64,000 bases of DNA. It comes from Flavobacterium pokkalii (GTDB lineage: Bacteria > Bacteroidota > Bacteroidia > Flavobacteriales > Flavobacteriaceae). The DNA is taken from assembly GCF_014596575.1 (NCBI RefSeq), contig NZ_NASZ01000009.1, forward strand, positions 62,001 through 126,000, in the 5' to 3' direction. The translations under genes and the position numbers were made by a program. Positions 10,165 to 20,194 of the stretch are shown here, piece after piece. How positions within the stretch are numbered: the first letter of the stretch is position 1; each line of letters begins with the position of its first letter. The notes below the pieces were generated by a model. It made no database searches. It was given only the letters and a program-made list of their open reading frames with translations, and was not told where the DNA came from.

Positions 10165-12828
10165 ATGTTAGAATTAAAAATTAAAAAAACAGCTATTCTT
10201 TTTGTGATGGCTGTTAGTTTTAGTCAAGCTGGCTTTGCTCAGAAAAAATATCCTTATCAGGATTCCAAATTACCTGTTGAGGAAAGAGTAAAAGACCTGT
10301 TAAGTCGTATGTCTCTTGAAGAAAAAGTACGTCAGATGGACATGTACCGAGGCGATTTTTTTAAAGAAAAAGAAGATTTTGCCAAGTCTAAATCAGCTGA
10401 AAAAATAGGGAAATTAGGAATTGGAGCTATTCATGATCTTTATCCGCGTTCAGCAAAAATGATTAATGACTTACAGACTAATGTCATCAAAGGGAATCGT
10501 TGGGGAATTCCGGCTTTAATTATGTGTGAAATGCTTCACGGATATTTAGATGAAGGAAGTACGGCTTTCCCAATGAACATCGGACTTGGTGCAACTTGGG
10601 ATACTGCATTGATGAAAAAAGTAGGAGGCGTTATCGGAATGGAAGCCCGTGCTCACGGAGTTCATTTTGGTTTTGGACCTAATTTAGATTTAGGGCGTGA
10701 ACCAAGATGGGGAAGAGTTGCTGAAACTTTTGGTGAAGATGCTTACCTGAATAGTGAAATTGGTTTAGGATTTATCCAAGGATTACAAGGAGACGATTTA
10801 AAATCAGATCGTTCTATTATTGCTGAACCAAAGCACTTTGCCGTTCACGGTATTCCACAGGCGGGAGGAAATTCATCGCCAATTTTGGTAGGAGAACGTT
10901 CTGCACGTGAAGATCATTTACCTTCTTTCGAAAAAGCCTTTAGAAAAGGTGGTGCTTTAGGAACAATGTGTGCTTATTCTGAATTAGACGGAATTCCTTG
11001 TGCTGCAAATCATTGGTTATTAACGGATGTTTTGAGAAACGAATGGGGTTTTAAAGGACTTGTTGTATCCGATTTAGGAGCTATTAAATACATCCAAACG
11101 ACTCATAAAGTGTCTGATTCTCCAAAAGAAAGTATCCGGGAAGCGGTTTCAGCAGGAGTGGATATGCAGTTTTATGATTTTTCAAATGAATTCTGGCAAA
11201 ATACAATTATTGAATTAGTAAATGAAAAGAAATTATCAATGGAAAATATTGACCGTGCCGCGGGAGACGTTTTACGTTTGAAATTCTTATTGGGATTATT
11301 TGAAAATCCATTTACTGATAAAAATCTAATCAAAGAGCGTTTTCATACCAAAGAAAATCAGGATGTTGCTTTAGAAGCTGCTCAAAAATCCATGATTTTA
11401 TTGAAGAATGAAAACAATCTTCTTCCATTAAAAAAAGACCTTAAAAACATTGCCGTTATTGGACCAAATGCTAATGCTTCGAGATTGGGAGGTTATTCTC
11501 CAAAAAATAGTGTTGGTGTAACTGTTTTTGAAGGAATTCAGCAATTAGTTGGAAAAACAGCTAATGTAGTTTATGAAGAAGGTGTACCCTTGATTATAAA
11601 AGGGCAGGCAATTCCTTCTAAATATTTATTTACTTCAGACGGATCTCAAAATGGATTAAAGGGGGAATATTTTAATAATAGAAATTTAGAAGGAACTCCA
11701 GCTTTAACTCGTATTGATAGCCAATTAGAGTTTGACTGGCCCTGGGCGCCTGGTGATGGTGTAAATGTGGATGATTTTTCTATTCGTTGGACAGGTTATA
11801 TTCAATCAGATAAAGCTTTTGACGGATGGTTAGGCTTAAGTTCAGATGACGGAATCAGAATGTGGGTTGATGATCAATTGGTAATAGACAACTGGACAAA
11901 AGGAGCAACAAGTATTGTAACGACTCCAAAAAATATTGAAGCAGGTAAAAAATACAAAGTTCGTATCGAAATGTGGGAAGGAGGCTGGGGAGCCAGAGCA
12001 CATTTACGTTGGAATCTGGAAAAAGTAAACTTACAACCAGCAGTTGAAGCTGCAAAAAAAGCAGATGTTGCCGTTGTTGTTTTAGGAGAATCAAACGAAT
12101 TAGTTGAAGAAAACAGAGATGTTGCCGATTTGAATTTACACGGAATGCAACAAGAATTGATCGAAGCCATTCAAAAAACCGGAACACCTGTAGTTTGTGT
12201 ATTATTGAACGGTCGTCCATTATCAACTAACTGGATTGCCGAAAATATTCCGGCTATTATAGAAGGATGGTTTCCAGGAGAGAAAGGTGGTAGAGCAGTA
12301 GCTGATGTATTATTTGGTGATTACAATCCTGCTGGAAGATTGCCTATTACAGTTCCTAAATCGGTTGGACAATTACCAATTTATTACAATCAAAAACCAT
12401 CTGCCATTCACAGATATGTTAGCGAAAGCGAAAATCCATTATTTACATTTGGTTACGGATTAAGTTATACCACTTTTGAATATTCTAATTTAAAATTGAA
12501 TGCTTCAGAAATTAAAAAAGTTGGTCAAATTAAAGTAGCAGTGGATGTGAAAAATACTGGTGACAGAGACGGTGAAGAAGTGGTACAACTTTACATTAAT
12601 GATGTTTATAGCAGTACAACAACACCCGAAAAATCATTGAAAGGATTTAAAAGAATATTCATCAAAAAAGGAGAAACGCAACATGTAGAATTTACATTAA
12701 CCCCAGATGAATTATCCCTTTGGAACAGACAAATGAAAAGAGTTGTAGAACCAGGTGATTTTGAAGTAATGGTGGGAGGGAATTCAACTAATTTACAAAA
12801 GATTAAGTTTGTGGTAAAAAAGGATTAA
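10165..12828 (+). CDS. GH3 beta-glycosidase with PA14 insert
   Basis: Retaining GH3 exo-beta-glycosidase (glucosidase or xylosidase class). Signal peptide 1-26 (ends GFAQ), TIM-barrel domain to about residue 380 with the nucleophile D303 in VVSDLGAI and the KHFAVHG motif, then an alpha/beta-sandwich domain interrupted by a PA14 domain (about 490-625), and a fibronectin-III-like C-terminal domain (about 790-885). The PA14 insertion is common in GH3 enzymes and shapes substrate access. Family alone does not fix the substrate. If the locus targets plant N-glycans, a beta-1,2-xylosidase role is the most attractive reading, but that is inference. It is the last gene of the run, and a strong terminator follows 60 bp later. 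Confidence 0.92.
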   Translation: MLELKIKKTAILFVMAVSFSQAGFAQKKYPYQDSKLPVEERVKDLLSRMSLEEKVRQMDMYRGDFFKEKEDFAKSKSAEKIGKLGIGAIHDLYPRSAKMINDLQTNVIKGNRWGIPALIMCEMLHGYLDEGSTAFPMNIGLGATWDTALMKKVGGVIGMEARAHGVHFGFGPNLDLGREPRWGRVAETFGEDAYLNSEIGLGFIQGLQGDDLKSDRSIIAEPKHFAVHGIPQAGGNSSPILVGERSAREDHLPSFEKAFRKGGALGTMCAYSELDGIPCAANHWLLTDVLRNEWGFKGLVVSDLGAIKYIQTTHKVSDSPKESIREAVSAGVDMQFYDFSNEFWQNTIIELVNEKKLSMENIDRAAGDVLRLKFLLGLFENPFTDKNLIKERFHTKENQDVALEAAQKSMILLKNENNLLPLKKDLKNIAVIGPNANASRLGGYSPKNSVGVTVFEGIQQLVGKTANVVYEEGVPLIIKGQAIPSKYLFTSDGSQNGLKGEYFNNRNLEGTPALTRIDSQLEFDWPWAPGDGVNVDDFSIRWTGYIQSDKAFDGWLGLSSDDGIRMWVDDQLVIDNWTKGATSIVTTPKNIEAGKKYKVRIEMWEGGWGARAHLRWNLEKVNLQPAVEAAKKADVAVVVLGESNELVEENRDVADLNLHGMQQELIEAIQKTGTPVVCVLLNGRPLSTNWIAENIPAIIEGWFPGEKGGRAVADVLFGDYNPAGRLPITVPKSVGQLPIYYNQKPSAIHRYVSESENPLFTFGYGLSYTTFEYSNLKLNASEIKKVGQIKVAVDVKNTGDRDGEEVVQLYINDVYSSTTTPEKSLKGFKRIFIKKGETQHVEFTLTPDELSLWNRQMKRVVEPGDFEVMVGGNSTNLQKIKFVVKKD

Positions 12829-12887
12829 TTCTTTTGAATTTCCTCGATAGGGGATTCTTTGAGTTTAATTGTATATTATTTAAAATG

Positions 12888-12933
12888 GAAAAACAAAACT
12901 GTTTTGCGAATAGCAAAACAGTTTTGTTTTTTT
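12888..12933 (+). terminator. Rho-independent terminator after the glycosidase operon
   Basis: A perfect inverted repeat (core arm ACAAAACTGTTTTGC, extendable to 19 bp, loop GAATA) is followed directly by a run of T. It separates the upstream glycosidase genes from the susC1/susD1 transcript. Confidence 0.9.
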
Positions 12934-13104
12934 ATAACTATTTTGACTATTATTTGATATGTTGTTTGTTGTTTTAATATTTATATCTAAAAATGAGTCA
13001 GAATAATGAAAAAAAAATAATTTAAATAATATGGTGTTGTTGTATTGTTTTCTTAATAAATATATATTGAAATAAGAATTTTAATGAAAATAACACTGAA
13101 ATAT

Positions 13105-13135
13105 GACCAACGTCTTTTTAAATTTGTCATTGGTC
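13105..13135 (+). promoter_or_regulatory. Candidate susC1 promoter -7 box inside a GACCAA/TTGGTC dyad
   Basis: TAAATTTG at 13119-13126 fits the Bacteroidota -7 consensus TAnnTTTG; no good -33 TTG is visible. It is framed by GACCAA (13105-13110) and its inverse TTGGTC (13130-13135), spaced by 19 bp. That is a plausible operator for a dimeric regulator that would occlude the box. Together with the terminator at 12888 this is what the 408-bp gap before susC1 holds. Confidence 0.4.
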
Positions 13136-13236
13136 GAAATTATGAAATACAAACAAATCTTTCTCTTTACATTTAACTAAGTATTAACGCAAGGTTAACT
13201 AATTAGAAACAAATTTACTAACTCAAAAACAAAATT

Positions 13237-16200
13237 ATGATTCAAAAGGTATTAAAACTACTGCTTGTATTTTGCTTGTTTGGCTATCAGAGTGCTAAAG
13301 CACAAAATACAACAGTTTCGGGGAAAATTACAGACGCTGCAAGTGGGATGAGTCTGCCTGGTGTGAATGTTATTGTGAAAGGAGTTCCTACGGGAGGGGC
13401 TTCAACTGATTTTGATGGAAATTTTACCATTAAGGTTCCTTCTAAATCGGCTACATTAGTAGTTTCATTTATTGGTTATAGCACAAAAGAAGTACCGCTT
13501 AACGGTGTAAGTTCAATTACAATTACTTTAAGTGAAGATTCACAAAAATTAGATGAAGTAGTAGTTACAGCTTTAGGTATTAAAAGGGAGAAAAAAGCCA
13601 TTACTTATTCTGCACAAAATGTAAATGTTGATGAGATTTCTCAGGCTAGGTCATTAAACGTTGCCAATTCACTTTCAGGAAAAGTAGCAGGTTTAAATTT
13701 TTCAACTACTTCTAATGGTGTAGGTAGTTCTTCAAGAATTACATTAAGAGGTAATAGATCTCTTAATGGAAACAATCAGCCTTTGTATGTTGTTGATGGT
13801 GTGCCGTTGAGTAATGGATCAACAGATGGAAATCCTGATATTGATACAGGAGGGACTACACAACCTGATGGTATTTCAAATCTTAATCCGGATGATATTG
13901 CTTCTATGACTGTTTTAAAAGGACCTTCAGCAGCAGCATTATATGGAAGCAGAGCCAGTAATGGTGTAATTGTTATTACAACTAAGTCAGGATCGAAAAA
14001 CAAAGCGATGCAAATTAACATATCTTCTAATTTTATGGCTTCTTCAGCTTATAATTTATTGGATTTGCAAAATCAGTACGGTCAGGGAGAAAGTGGAGTT
14101 TATAATGCTACTGCAGAATCAAGTTGGGGAGGAAAGTTAGATGGTAGTCAGGTTTCTGCTTGGCAGTTAGTACGTAATCCAGATTATTCAGGTGCTGCAA
14201 CTTCAAGTTATGTTGCTCAACCTAATAATGTTAAAGATTTTTTTAAAACAGGTTATAATTTAGCAAATACTTTGTCTATCTCTACAGGCTCAGAAAAGAC
14301 TCAAGCTTATTTCTCTTATACAAATACGGTTGCCGAAGGTATTGTGGGTGGAAATAAATTAGGAAGACATAATGCTAATTTGAGATTAACTAGTGACCTT
14401 ACGGATAAACTATCTTTAGACGTAAAAACAAATTATATTGTTCAGGATATTGATAATATGATTCGTACCGGTGAGGAATCTATAGGAACTTCACTTTATT
14501 TATTACCAAGAAGTATTGCTCATAGTGATTATAAAAATTTCGAATACAGAGATGCTTCAGGACAATTACAACAAAATTACTTTACAGATGAAGTTGGACA
14601 AGCAGGAGGAAATCCTTATTGGTCAGCTCTTAGAGATAATTCGCGTACTGATCAAAGAAATAGATTTATTGGTTTTGCTGCTTTAAAATACAAATTCACT
14701 AATGAATTGAGTTTACAAGTAAGAACTGGTTTAGATCAAATGACTAATAAAAATTTTAGTGACAGATATGCTACTAATAGATTTAACAATGATTTGGGAA
14801 ATTATTCAGAAATGTATGAAACCGTAAGAGAATTAAATTCAGATGTGTTATTAAGTTATAATACTAAATTTGGTGAATTTTCTTTGACAGCCAATGCAGG
14901 AGCGAATATGTTAAAACAAACAACATCTTCATTGTCTTCAGGAGGTAGATTAAGTAGAAGAAATTTCTTTGCTTTATCAAATATTGAAACGGTTCAATCA
15001 ATTTCATCACTTTCAGAAAAACAAATAAACTCTCTTTATGGTTCTACTCAATTAGGTTATAAAAATTATTTGTTTTTAGATTTAACAGCCAGAAATGATT
15101 GGTCTTCTACTTTACCTGCAAAAAATCGTTCTTTCTTTTATCCTTCTGTAGGTTTATCTGGTGTAATTTCAGATATGGTTGAATTACCTGAAGCCATTAG
15201 TTATGCTAAAGTAAGAGCTTCTTATGCTCAAGTGGGGAACGATACAAATCCTTATCAATTAAGTCCTCAATTATCTTATATTGGAGGAAATGGAGGTATG
15301 GTTTATTCACAAACTACTGCTGTTAATCCGAATCTTAAACCTGAAATTTCAAGTTCTACGGAATTTGGTACAGAACTTAAATTCTTAAATAATCGTTTAG
15401 GATTAGATGTAACATATTTTAATACAAATACAAAAAATCAAATTTTTTACATCAACACGCCAGAAGCTTCTGGATATTCAAGAGCAGTTGTTAATGGAGG
15501 AACTATCCAAAATAAAGGGGTAGAGGTTATGCTTACAGCAACTCCTGTTGAAACTGACAATTTTTCATGGGACATAACAACCAACTTCTCTTCTTACAAA
15601 TCAAAAGTAAAATCCATTTTTGAAGATAGAGATGAATTAGTTCTTGGTGAAGGACGCTTAGTGAGAAGTAAAATTATCAAAGGTGGTGAGTATGGAGATT
15701 TATACATCAAAGGTTTTCAAAGAACAGATGATGGAAAAATTATTGTGAATTCAGCGGGTTTACCTATTGCTACTAATAGTTTTGATGTATTAGCTGGAAA
15801 TTTCAATCCTGATTGGACTGCCGGATTTAAAAACAACTTTAGATTTAAAGATTTCAATTTAAGTTTTCTTATTGATATGAGAATTGGAGGAGAAGTGATT
15901 TCTTATACTCAAGCCAGACAAGCAGGATTAGGAGTAAATACAATGACATTGGCGGGTCGTGAAAATGGTTTTATTGTTGATGGTGTAGTTTCCGATGGAA
16001 ATGGAGGATATACTCCTAATACAGTAACAGTTTCGGCAGAAGATTACTGGACTTCAGTAGGACAAAGAACTCCTATTGCAGAACCTTTTATTTATGATGC
16101 TACAAATATTCGATTAAGAGAATTAGTATTTGGATATACAATGCCTAAAAGCTTATTGAAAAATTCAGTTTTCAGTAGTTTTAACGTTTCTCTTGTTGCC

Positions 16201-16341
16201 AGAAATTTATTCTTTATCGTAAATAAAGCTAAATATTTTGATCCAGAGCAAGGAGCTGGTACAGGGAACTTGCAAGGTATAGAGTCTTTCAATATTCCTT
16301 CTACTAGAGATTACGGAGTGAATGTGAAATTTGGATTTTAA
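13237..16341 (+). CDS. susC: SusC-like TonB-dependent outer-membrane transporter (pair 1)
   Basis: Outer-membrane beta-barrel that imports glycan fragments with its SusD partner, powered by TonB. Signal peptide 1-22 (ends AKAQ), a carboxypeptidase-D-regulatory-like domain (about 25-110, VSGKITDAASG...LPGVNV), then the LDEVVVTALG segment next to the TonB box, a plug domain (about 115-230, with QPLYVVDGVPL and ALYGSRASNGVIVITTK) and the barrel to the terminal aromatic residue (VKFGF). At 1034 aa it is a standard SusC length. The susD gene follows after 16 bp. No STN domain is present, so ECF sigma/anti-sigma signalling through this protein is not expected. Substrate is inferred from the glycosidase genes upstream. 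Confidence 0.95.
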   Translation: MIQKVLKLLLVFCLFGYQSAKAQNTTVSGKITDAASGMSLPGVNVIVKGVPTGGASTDFDGNFTIKVPSKSATLVVSFIGYSTKEVPLNGVSSITITLSEDSQKLDEVVVTALGIKREKKAITYSAQNVNVDEISQARSLNVANSLSGKVAGLNFSTTSNGVGSSSRITLRGNRSLNGNNQPLYVVDGVPLSNGSTDGNPDIDTGGTTQPDGISNLNPDDIASMTVLKGPSAAALYGSRASNGVIVITTKSGSKNKAMQINISSNFMASSAYNLLDLQNQYGQGESGVYNATAESSWGGKLDGSQVSAWQLVRNPDYSGAATSSYVAQPNNVKDFFKTGYNLANTLSISTGSEKTQAYFSYTNTVAEGIVGGNKLGRHNANLRLTSDLTDKLSLDVKTNYIVQDIDNMIRTGEESIGTSLYLLPRSIAHSDYKNFEYRDASGQLQQNYFTDEVGQAGGNPYWSALRDNSRTDQRNRFIGFAALKYKFTNELSLQVRTGLDQMTNKNFSDRYATNRFNNDLGNYSEMYETVRELNSDVLLSYNTKFGEFSLTANAGANMLKQTTSSLSSGGRLSRRNFFALSNIETVQSISSLSEKQINSLYGSTQLGYKNYLFLDLTARNDWSSTLPAKNRSFFYPSVGLSGVISDMVELPEAISYAKVRASYAQVGNDTNPYQLSPQLSYIGGNGGMVYSQTTAVNPNLKPEISSSTEFGTELKFLNNRLGLDVTYFNTNTKNQIFYINTPEASGYSRAVVNGGTIQNKGVEVMLTATPVETDNFSWDITTNFSSYKSKVKSIFEDRDELVLGEGRLVRSKIIKGGEYGDLYIKGFQRTDDGKIIVNSAGLPIATNSFDVLAGNFNPDWTAGFKNNFRFKDFNLSFLIDMRIGGEVISYTQARQAGLGVNTMTLAGRENGFIVDGVVSDGNGGYTPNTVTVSAEDYWTSVGQRTPIAEPFIYDATNIRLRELVFGYTMPKSLLKNSVFSSFNVSLVARNLFFIVNKAKYFDPEQGAGTGNLQGIESFNIPSTRDYGVNVKFGF

Positions 16342-16357
16342 TTAAAAAAAATAAAGT

Positions 16358-17923
16358 ATGAAAAATAGTTATAAAATTAAAACATTAGCAGCAATATTAA
16401 CTGTTAGCGTTTTTACAAGTTGTACCAAAGATTTTGATGAACTAAATACCAATAAAAATACCTTAACAACTGATCAATTAGATGCTTCATTAGCCGGACC
16501 AGCTTTTTTATCCGCTCAGTATGCAGGTATACATAATGGTTCTTATTCTTCACCTGGTGTTGATGATCAGGGAACTTGGGGAATAGCAACTGGTATTATA
16601 TCTTCTACTTTTGTTCAATATATGAACACAGGATACAGCACTGATAGAAATGCTTTTGGATCTTTTGGTGAAAGAGGTTGGTTACGTTTTTACACTGTAG
16701 CTGTGCCTGCACTAAATAATGCTTTTATAGCAGCAAAAGACGATGCAGAAGCTACTGCAATTTTAAAAATTTGGAAAGTTTTTATGTTCAATCAAATGAC
16801 GGATCATTATGGACCTATTCCTTACACTGAGGCTGGTAATGGAAAAGCAAATGTAGCTTATGATTCTCAGGAATCGATTTATGAAGATTTCTTTAAATTA
16901 TTGGATGAGGCTAATACAACTTTATCTGCAACCAATACTTCTACAGTAGGATTATATGCAACTTCTGATAGAATTTTTAATGGAATCGTAGCCAATTGGA
17001 AAACATTTGGAAACAGTCTTAGATTACGTTTAGCTTTACGTATATCAGGTGTTCAACCAGATAAAGCTAAAACACAAGCTGAACTTGCTGTCGCTAATGG
17101 AGTGATGGAGTCAAATGCACAAAGTGCTACCTTTAAAGTTAGTGATATTACACCAAATAACTTGAATATGATTGTAAATAGTTGGGGATATTATATGACG
17201 GCTTCTATGGAAAGTATTCTTAAAGGTTATAATGATCCAAGGATGTCGAAATGGTTTGCACCAAATGCAGATGGAATTTATTTAGGAAAACCTGCCGGTG
17301 GATTACAAAGTCAATTTGGAACTACAAAATTTTCTCCATTTAGTGATGCTTTAGCAGGTGATTTTCAAAACACTAAAGCGATTGAAATCATGATGGCTTC
17401 AGAGAGTTATTTGAATCGTGCAGAAGGAGCTTTGAACGGATGGAATATGGATGGTACAGCAAAAGATTTGTATGAAACAGGAATTTCATTATCTATGAAT
17501 CAATGGGGTATCACAGATCCGACAGCAATTAGCAATTATGTTTCAGGAACATCGACGCCAGTAGTACCTGCAATTACTACATTGTATCCTAGTTTAGATT
17601 TATATACACCACCAGTTACTGTTGCTGTTTCTTGGGCTGGTACAGAAGCGGATCAGCGTAAGCAAATTACGGTTCAAAAATATTTGGCATTATTTCCTGA
17701 ATCTTGGGAATCTTGGGCAGATTTGCGTAGAACTGATGTTAGTGTAGTTTATCCATTATTGAATACGGATAATGTTGATGCAGGAGTTGGTAAAAGTTTA
17801 ATGAAACGAGTTATTTATACTACAAATGAATATTCTTCAAATGGATCAGCTCTTTTAGATGGAATTCAAAAATTAGGTGGTCCAGATACCGGAGGGACTA
17901 AACTTTGGTGGGACGTTAATTAA
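16358..17923 (+). CDS. susD: SusD/RagB-like surface glycan-binding lipoprotein (pair 1)
   Basis: Lipoprotein that caps the SusC barrel on the cell surface and captures glycan. The lipobox places the lipidated cysteine at C22 (VFTSCTKD). The rest is alpha-helical with SusD-type TPR segments, for example IWKVFMFNQMTDHYGPIPY (about residues 140-160), a signature of the SusD-like group 2 proteins. At 521 aa it is normal. It is co-transcribed with susC1 (16-bp gap), and a terminator follows 45 bp downstream, closing this two-gene unit. Confidence 0.93.
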   Translation: MKNSYKIKTLAAILTVSVFTSCTKDFDELNTNKNTLTTDQLDASLAGPAFLSAQYAGIHNGSYSSPGVDDQGTWGIATGIISSTFVQYMNTGYSTDRNAFGSFGERGWLRFYTVAVPALNNAFIAAKDDAEATAILKIWKVFMFNQMTDHYGPIPYTEAGNGKANVAYDSQESIYEDFFKLLDEANTTLSATNTSTVGLYATSDRIFNGIVANWKTFGNSLRLRLALRISGVQPDKAKTQAELAVANGVMESNAQSATFKVSDITPNNLNMIVNSWGYYMTASMESILKGYNDPRMSKWFAPNADGIYLGKPAGGLQSQFGTTKFSPFSDALAGDFQNTKAIEIMMASESYLNRAEGALNGWNMDGTAKDLYETGISLSMNQWGITDPTAISNYVSGTSTPVVPAITTLYPSLDLYTPPVTVAVSWAGTEADQRKQITVQKYLALFPESWESWADLRRTDVSVVYPLLNTDNVDAGVGKSLMKRVIYTTNEYSSNGSALLDGIQKLGGPDTGGTKLWWDVN

Positions 17924-17967
17924 TCCCTTTTTTGAGATGATTTTTTAATCTCTTTCATTTAATAATT

Positions 17968-18003
17968 AAAATAAAAGGAGAAGGAATTCTCCTTTTATTT
18001 TTT
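17968..18003 (+). terminator. Rho-independent terminator after susD1
   Basis: A perfect 15-bp stem (core GGAGAA / TTCTCC, loop GGAA) with A-rich and T-rich flanks ends in a T run. It marks the end of the susC1-susD1 unit. Confidence 0.88.
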
Positions 18004-18053
18004 CTAAATGTCATTTCTTTTAGTGAACTTATGGAATTATTTAATCAATACTT

Positions 18054-18776
18054 ATGAAACTTGAGATCTGTGCTTCATCGTATCAATCGGCCACAAATGC
18101 GCAAAATGCTGGCGCACATCGTATAGAGTTGTGTTCTGAATTAGCCTTGGGAGGAATTACGCCCTCATATGGCTTAATCAAAAGAGTAAAGGATAATCTT
18201 TCCATACCGGTACATGTATTGATAAGACCACGGAGTGGAAATTTTATTTATTCTGATGAAGAATTTGAAATTATGAAAGCAGATATTAAACTGTGCAAAG
18301 AATTGGGATGTCAGGGAATTGTTTCAGGCGTTTTAAAATCAGACAATACGATTGATGTTATTAGAACGCAAGAATTAATTGAATTGTCAAAACCATTATC
18401 ATTTACTTTTCACAGAGCTTTTGATTGGGTTGAAGATTCTTTTGAAGCACTTGAAATATTAAAAAATATTGGTGTAAATCGAATTTTGACTTCCGGAAAA
18501 AGTACTTCAGCAACTGAAGGAATAGAACATCTAAAAGATTTAGAAACAAAGGCTCATAACAAATTAATAATCCTTCCGGGCAGTGGAATCAATTCTGAAA
18601 ATGCATTGCAATTTAAAGAAGCCGGATTTAATGAAATTCATTGTTCAGCTTCGACTATACACTATGTAAATAAATTGGGAACAATACCGATGAATAGTTC
18701 CGTTTTTTTTGATGAACATATTCTCGTTCACTCTGATTATGATAAAATTAAAAAAATACTAGCATCCGTTAGTTAA
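18054..18776 (+). CDS. cutC: CutC-family TIM-barrel protein
   Basis: A 240-aa member of the CutC family (MKLEICASSYQSA, AGAHRIELCSELALGGITPS, VHVLIRPRSGNF, FHRAFDW, ILTSG, ILPGSGIN), essentially full length and without a signal peptide, so cytoplasmic. The family was named for copper tolerance in E. coli, but it has an enzyme-like TIM barrel and no clear copper motif here. Its position between susD1 and a sugar permease, in a locus with glycosylasparaginase, fits a role in processing imported glycan or sugar better than metal homeostasis. That role is inference. It starts 50 bp after the susD1 terminator and leads a co-directional group. Confidence 0.88.
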   Translation: MKLEICASSYQSATNAQNAGAHRIELCSELALGGITPSYGLIKRVKDNLSIPVHVLIRPRSGNFIYSDEEFEIMKADIKLCKELGCQGIVSGVLKSDNTIDVIRTQELIELSKPLSFTFHRAFDWVEDSFEALEILKNIGVNRILTSGKSTSATEGIEHLKDLETKAHNKLIILPGSGINSENALQFKEAGFNEIHCSASTIHYVNKLGTIPMNSSVFFDEHILVHSDYDKIKKILASVS

Positions 18777-18859
18777 AGTGCCTATTACGACATACTACTG
18801 ACATAAATACTCATTGTTTCAACTCATAAATGTGATTGAACATACAAAAGATAATTAAA

Positions 18860-20194
18860 ATGAATACTAGCAGCATCACTTTACCGCAAACTAAAAATAA
18901 TAGTTTGATTCCAATCTTAATTATAGCAGGACTATTTTTTATTTTTGGATTTGTTACCTGGATTAACGGAGCTTTAATTCCGTTTATGAAAACCATTAAT
19001 GAATTAACTTCAGCCCAATCTTTTCTTGTTGCTTCGGCTTCTTACATTTCGTTTGTGGTGATGGCTTTACCGGCTTCTTATGTTTTGTCTAAAGTTGGGT
19101 ATAAAAAAGGAATGTCTTTGGGCTTATTTATTATGGGCTTGGGAGCCTTAGTTTTTATTCCGGCTGCTGAAGCAAGAACGTATTGGATGTTTTTACTGGG
19201 AATTTTTATTCAGGGAGCGGGAATGACTTTATTACAAACAGCATCCAATCCCTATATTACTATTTTAGGTCCAATAGAAAGTGCTGCCAAACGCATTTCT
19301 ATTATGGGAATAGCTAATAAAGTAGCAGGTGCTTTAGGTTCTCTTATTTTTGGGGCATTGCTTTTAACCGGTATTGATGAAATCAAAGAAAAATTAAATG
19401 TCGTTAGCGCTGCCGAAAAAACCGAATTATTAAATACAATGGCTGATAGCGTGGTAATGCCTTATGTGGTTATGGCATCAGTCTTATTTATTTTGGGATT
19501 ATTAATTAGAAAAGCTCCTTTACCTGATGTAGAAGCAGCTCCAATTAAGGAATCCAATGACGGAACAAATACAAAAACGAGTATTTTTCAATTTCCGCAT
19601 CTATGGTTGGGGGTATTTACGCTTTTTATGTATGTGGGAGTAGAGGTTATTGCCGGTGATACTATTATCGCATACGGAATTTCATTAGGAATTCCTGTTG
19701 CCGACGCTAAGTTTTTTACTACTTTCACTTTGATGGCTATGGTTGCCACTTATGCTTTGGGAGCATTTTTGATTCCAAAATACATTGGGCAAACTTTAGC
19801 TTTAAAACTTAGTGCCTTACTTGGTATTATATTTTCATTTTGTATTGTGTTTACTTCTGGATTTACTTCTGTTCTGTTTGTAGCAGCTCTGGGAATGGCC
19901 AATGCTTTGGTTTGGCCTGCCATTTGGCCTCTTACTTTAAACGGATTGGGAAAATTTACTAAAACGGCTTCGGCTTTATTGGTTATGGCTATTTCTGGAG
20001 GAGCTATTATTCCGCCTTTGTATGGAAAATGGGTTGATGCCAATAAAGCGGAATTTTTAACACAGGGGATGGACGAGGCTCTGGCAACGGCTACCGCTTC
20101 CACTAAAGGTTATTGGATTTTATTACCTTGTTATCTGGTTATTTTATATTATGCTGTTGCCGGGCATAAATTAGGACTTAAAGGCGAAAAATAA
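18860..20194 (+). CDS. MFS sugar permease, FucP/NagP type
   Basis: Inner-membrane sugar:H+ symporter with about 12 predicted helices and FucP-family motifs (LFFIFGFVTWINGALIPF in helix 1, ASNPYITILG, GMANALVWPAIWP). The frame opens at a TTG at 18836, but the ATG at 18860 gives the usual short cytoplasmic N-terminus and is preferred (444 aa). Family members carry L-fucose, GlcNAc, glucose or galactose, so the cargo is not certain. Fucose or GlcNAc released by the GH29 and GH20 enzymes are the natural candidates. Its stop overlaps the next start (TAATG at 20192-20196), implying translational coupling with the BNR protein. Confidence 0.9.
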   Translation: MNTSSITLPQTKNNSLIPILIIAGLFFIFGFVTWINGALIPFMKTINELTSAQSFLVASASYISFVVMALPASYVLSKVGYKKGMSLGLFIMGLGALVFIPAAEARTYWMFLLGIFIQGAGMTLLQTASNPYITILGPIESAAKRISIMGIANKVAGALGSLIFGALLLTGIDEIKEKLNVVSAAEKTELLNTMADSVVMPYVVMASVLFILGLLIRKAPLPDVEAAPIKESNDGTNTKTSIFQFPHLWLGVFTLFMYVGVEVIAGDTIIAYGISLGIPVADAKFFTTFTLMAMVATYALGAFLIPKYIGQTLALKLSALLGIIFSFCIVFTSGFTSVLFVAALGMANALVWPAIWPLTLNGLGKFTKTASALLVMAISGGAIIPPLYGKWVDANKAEFLTQGMDEALATATASTKGYWILLPCYLVILYYAVAGHKLGLKGEK

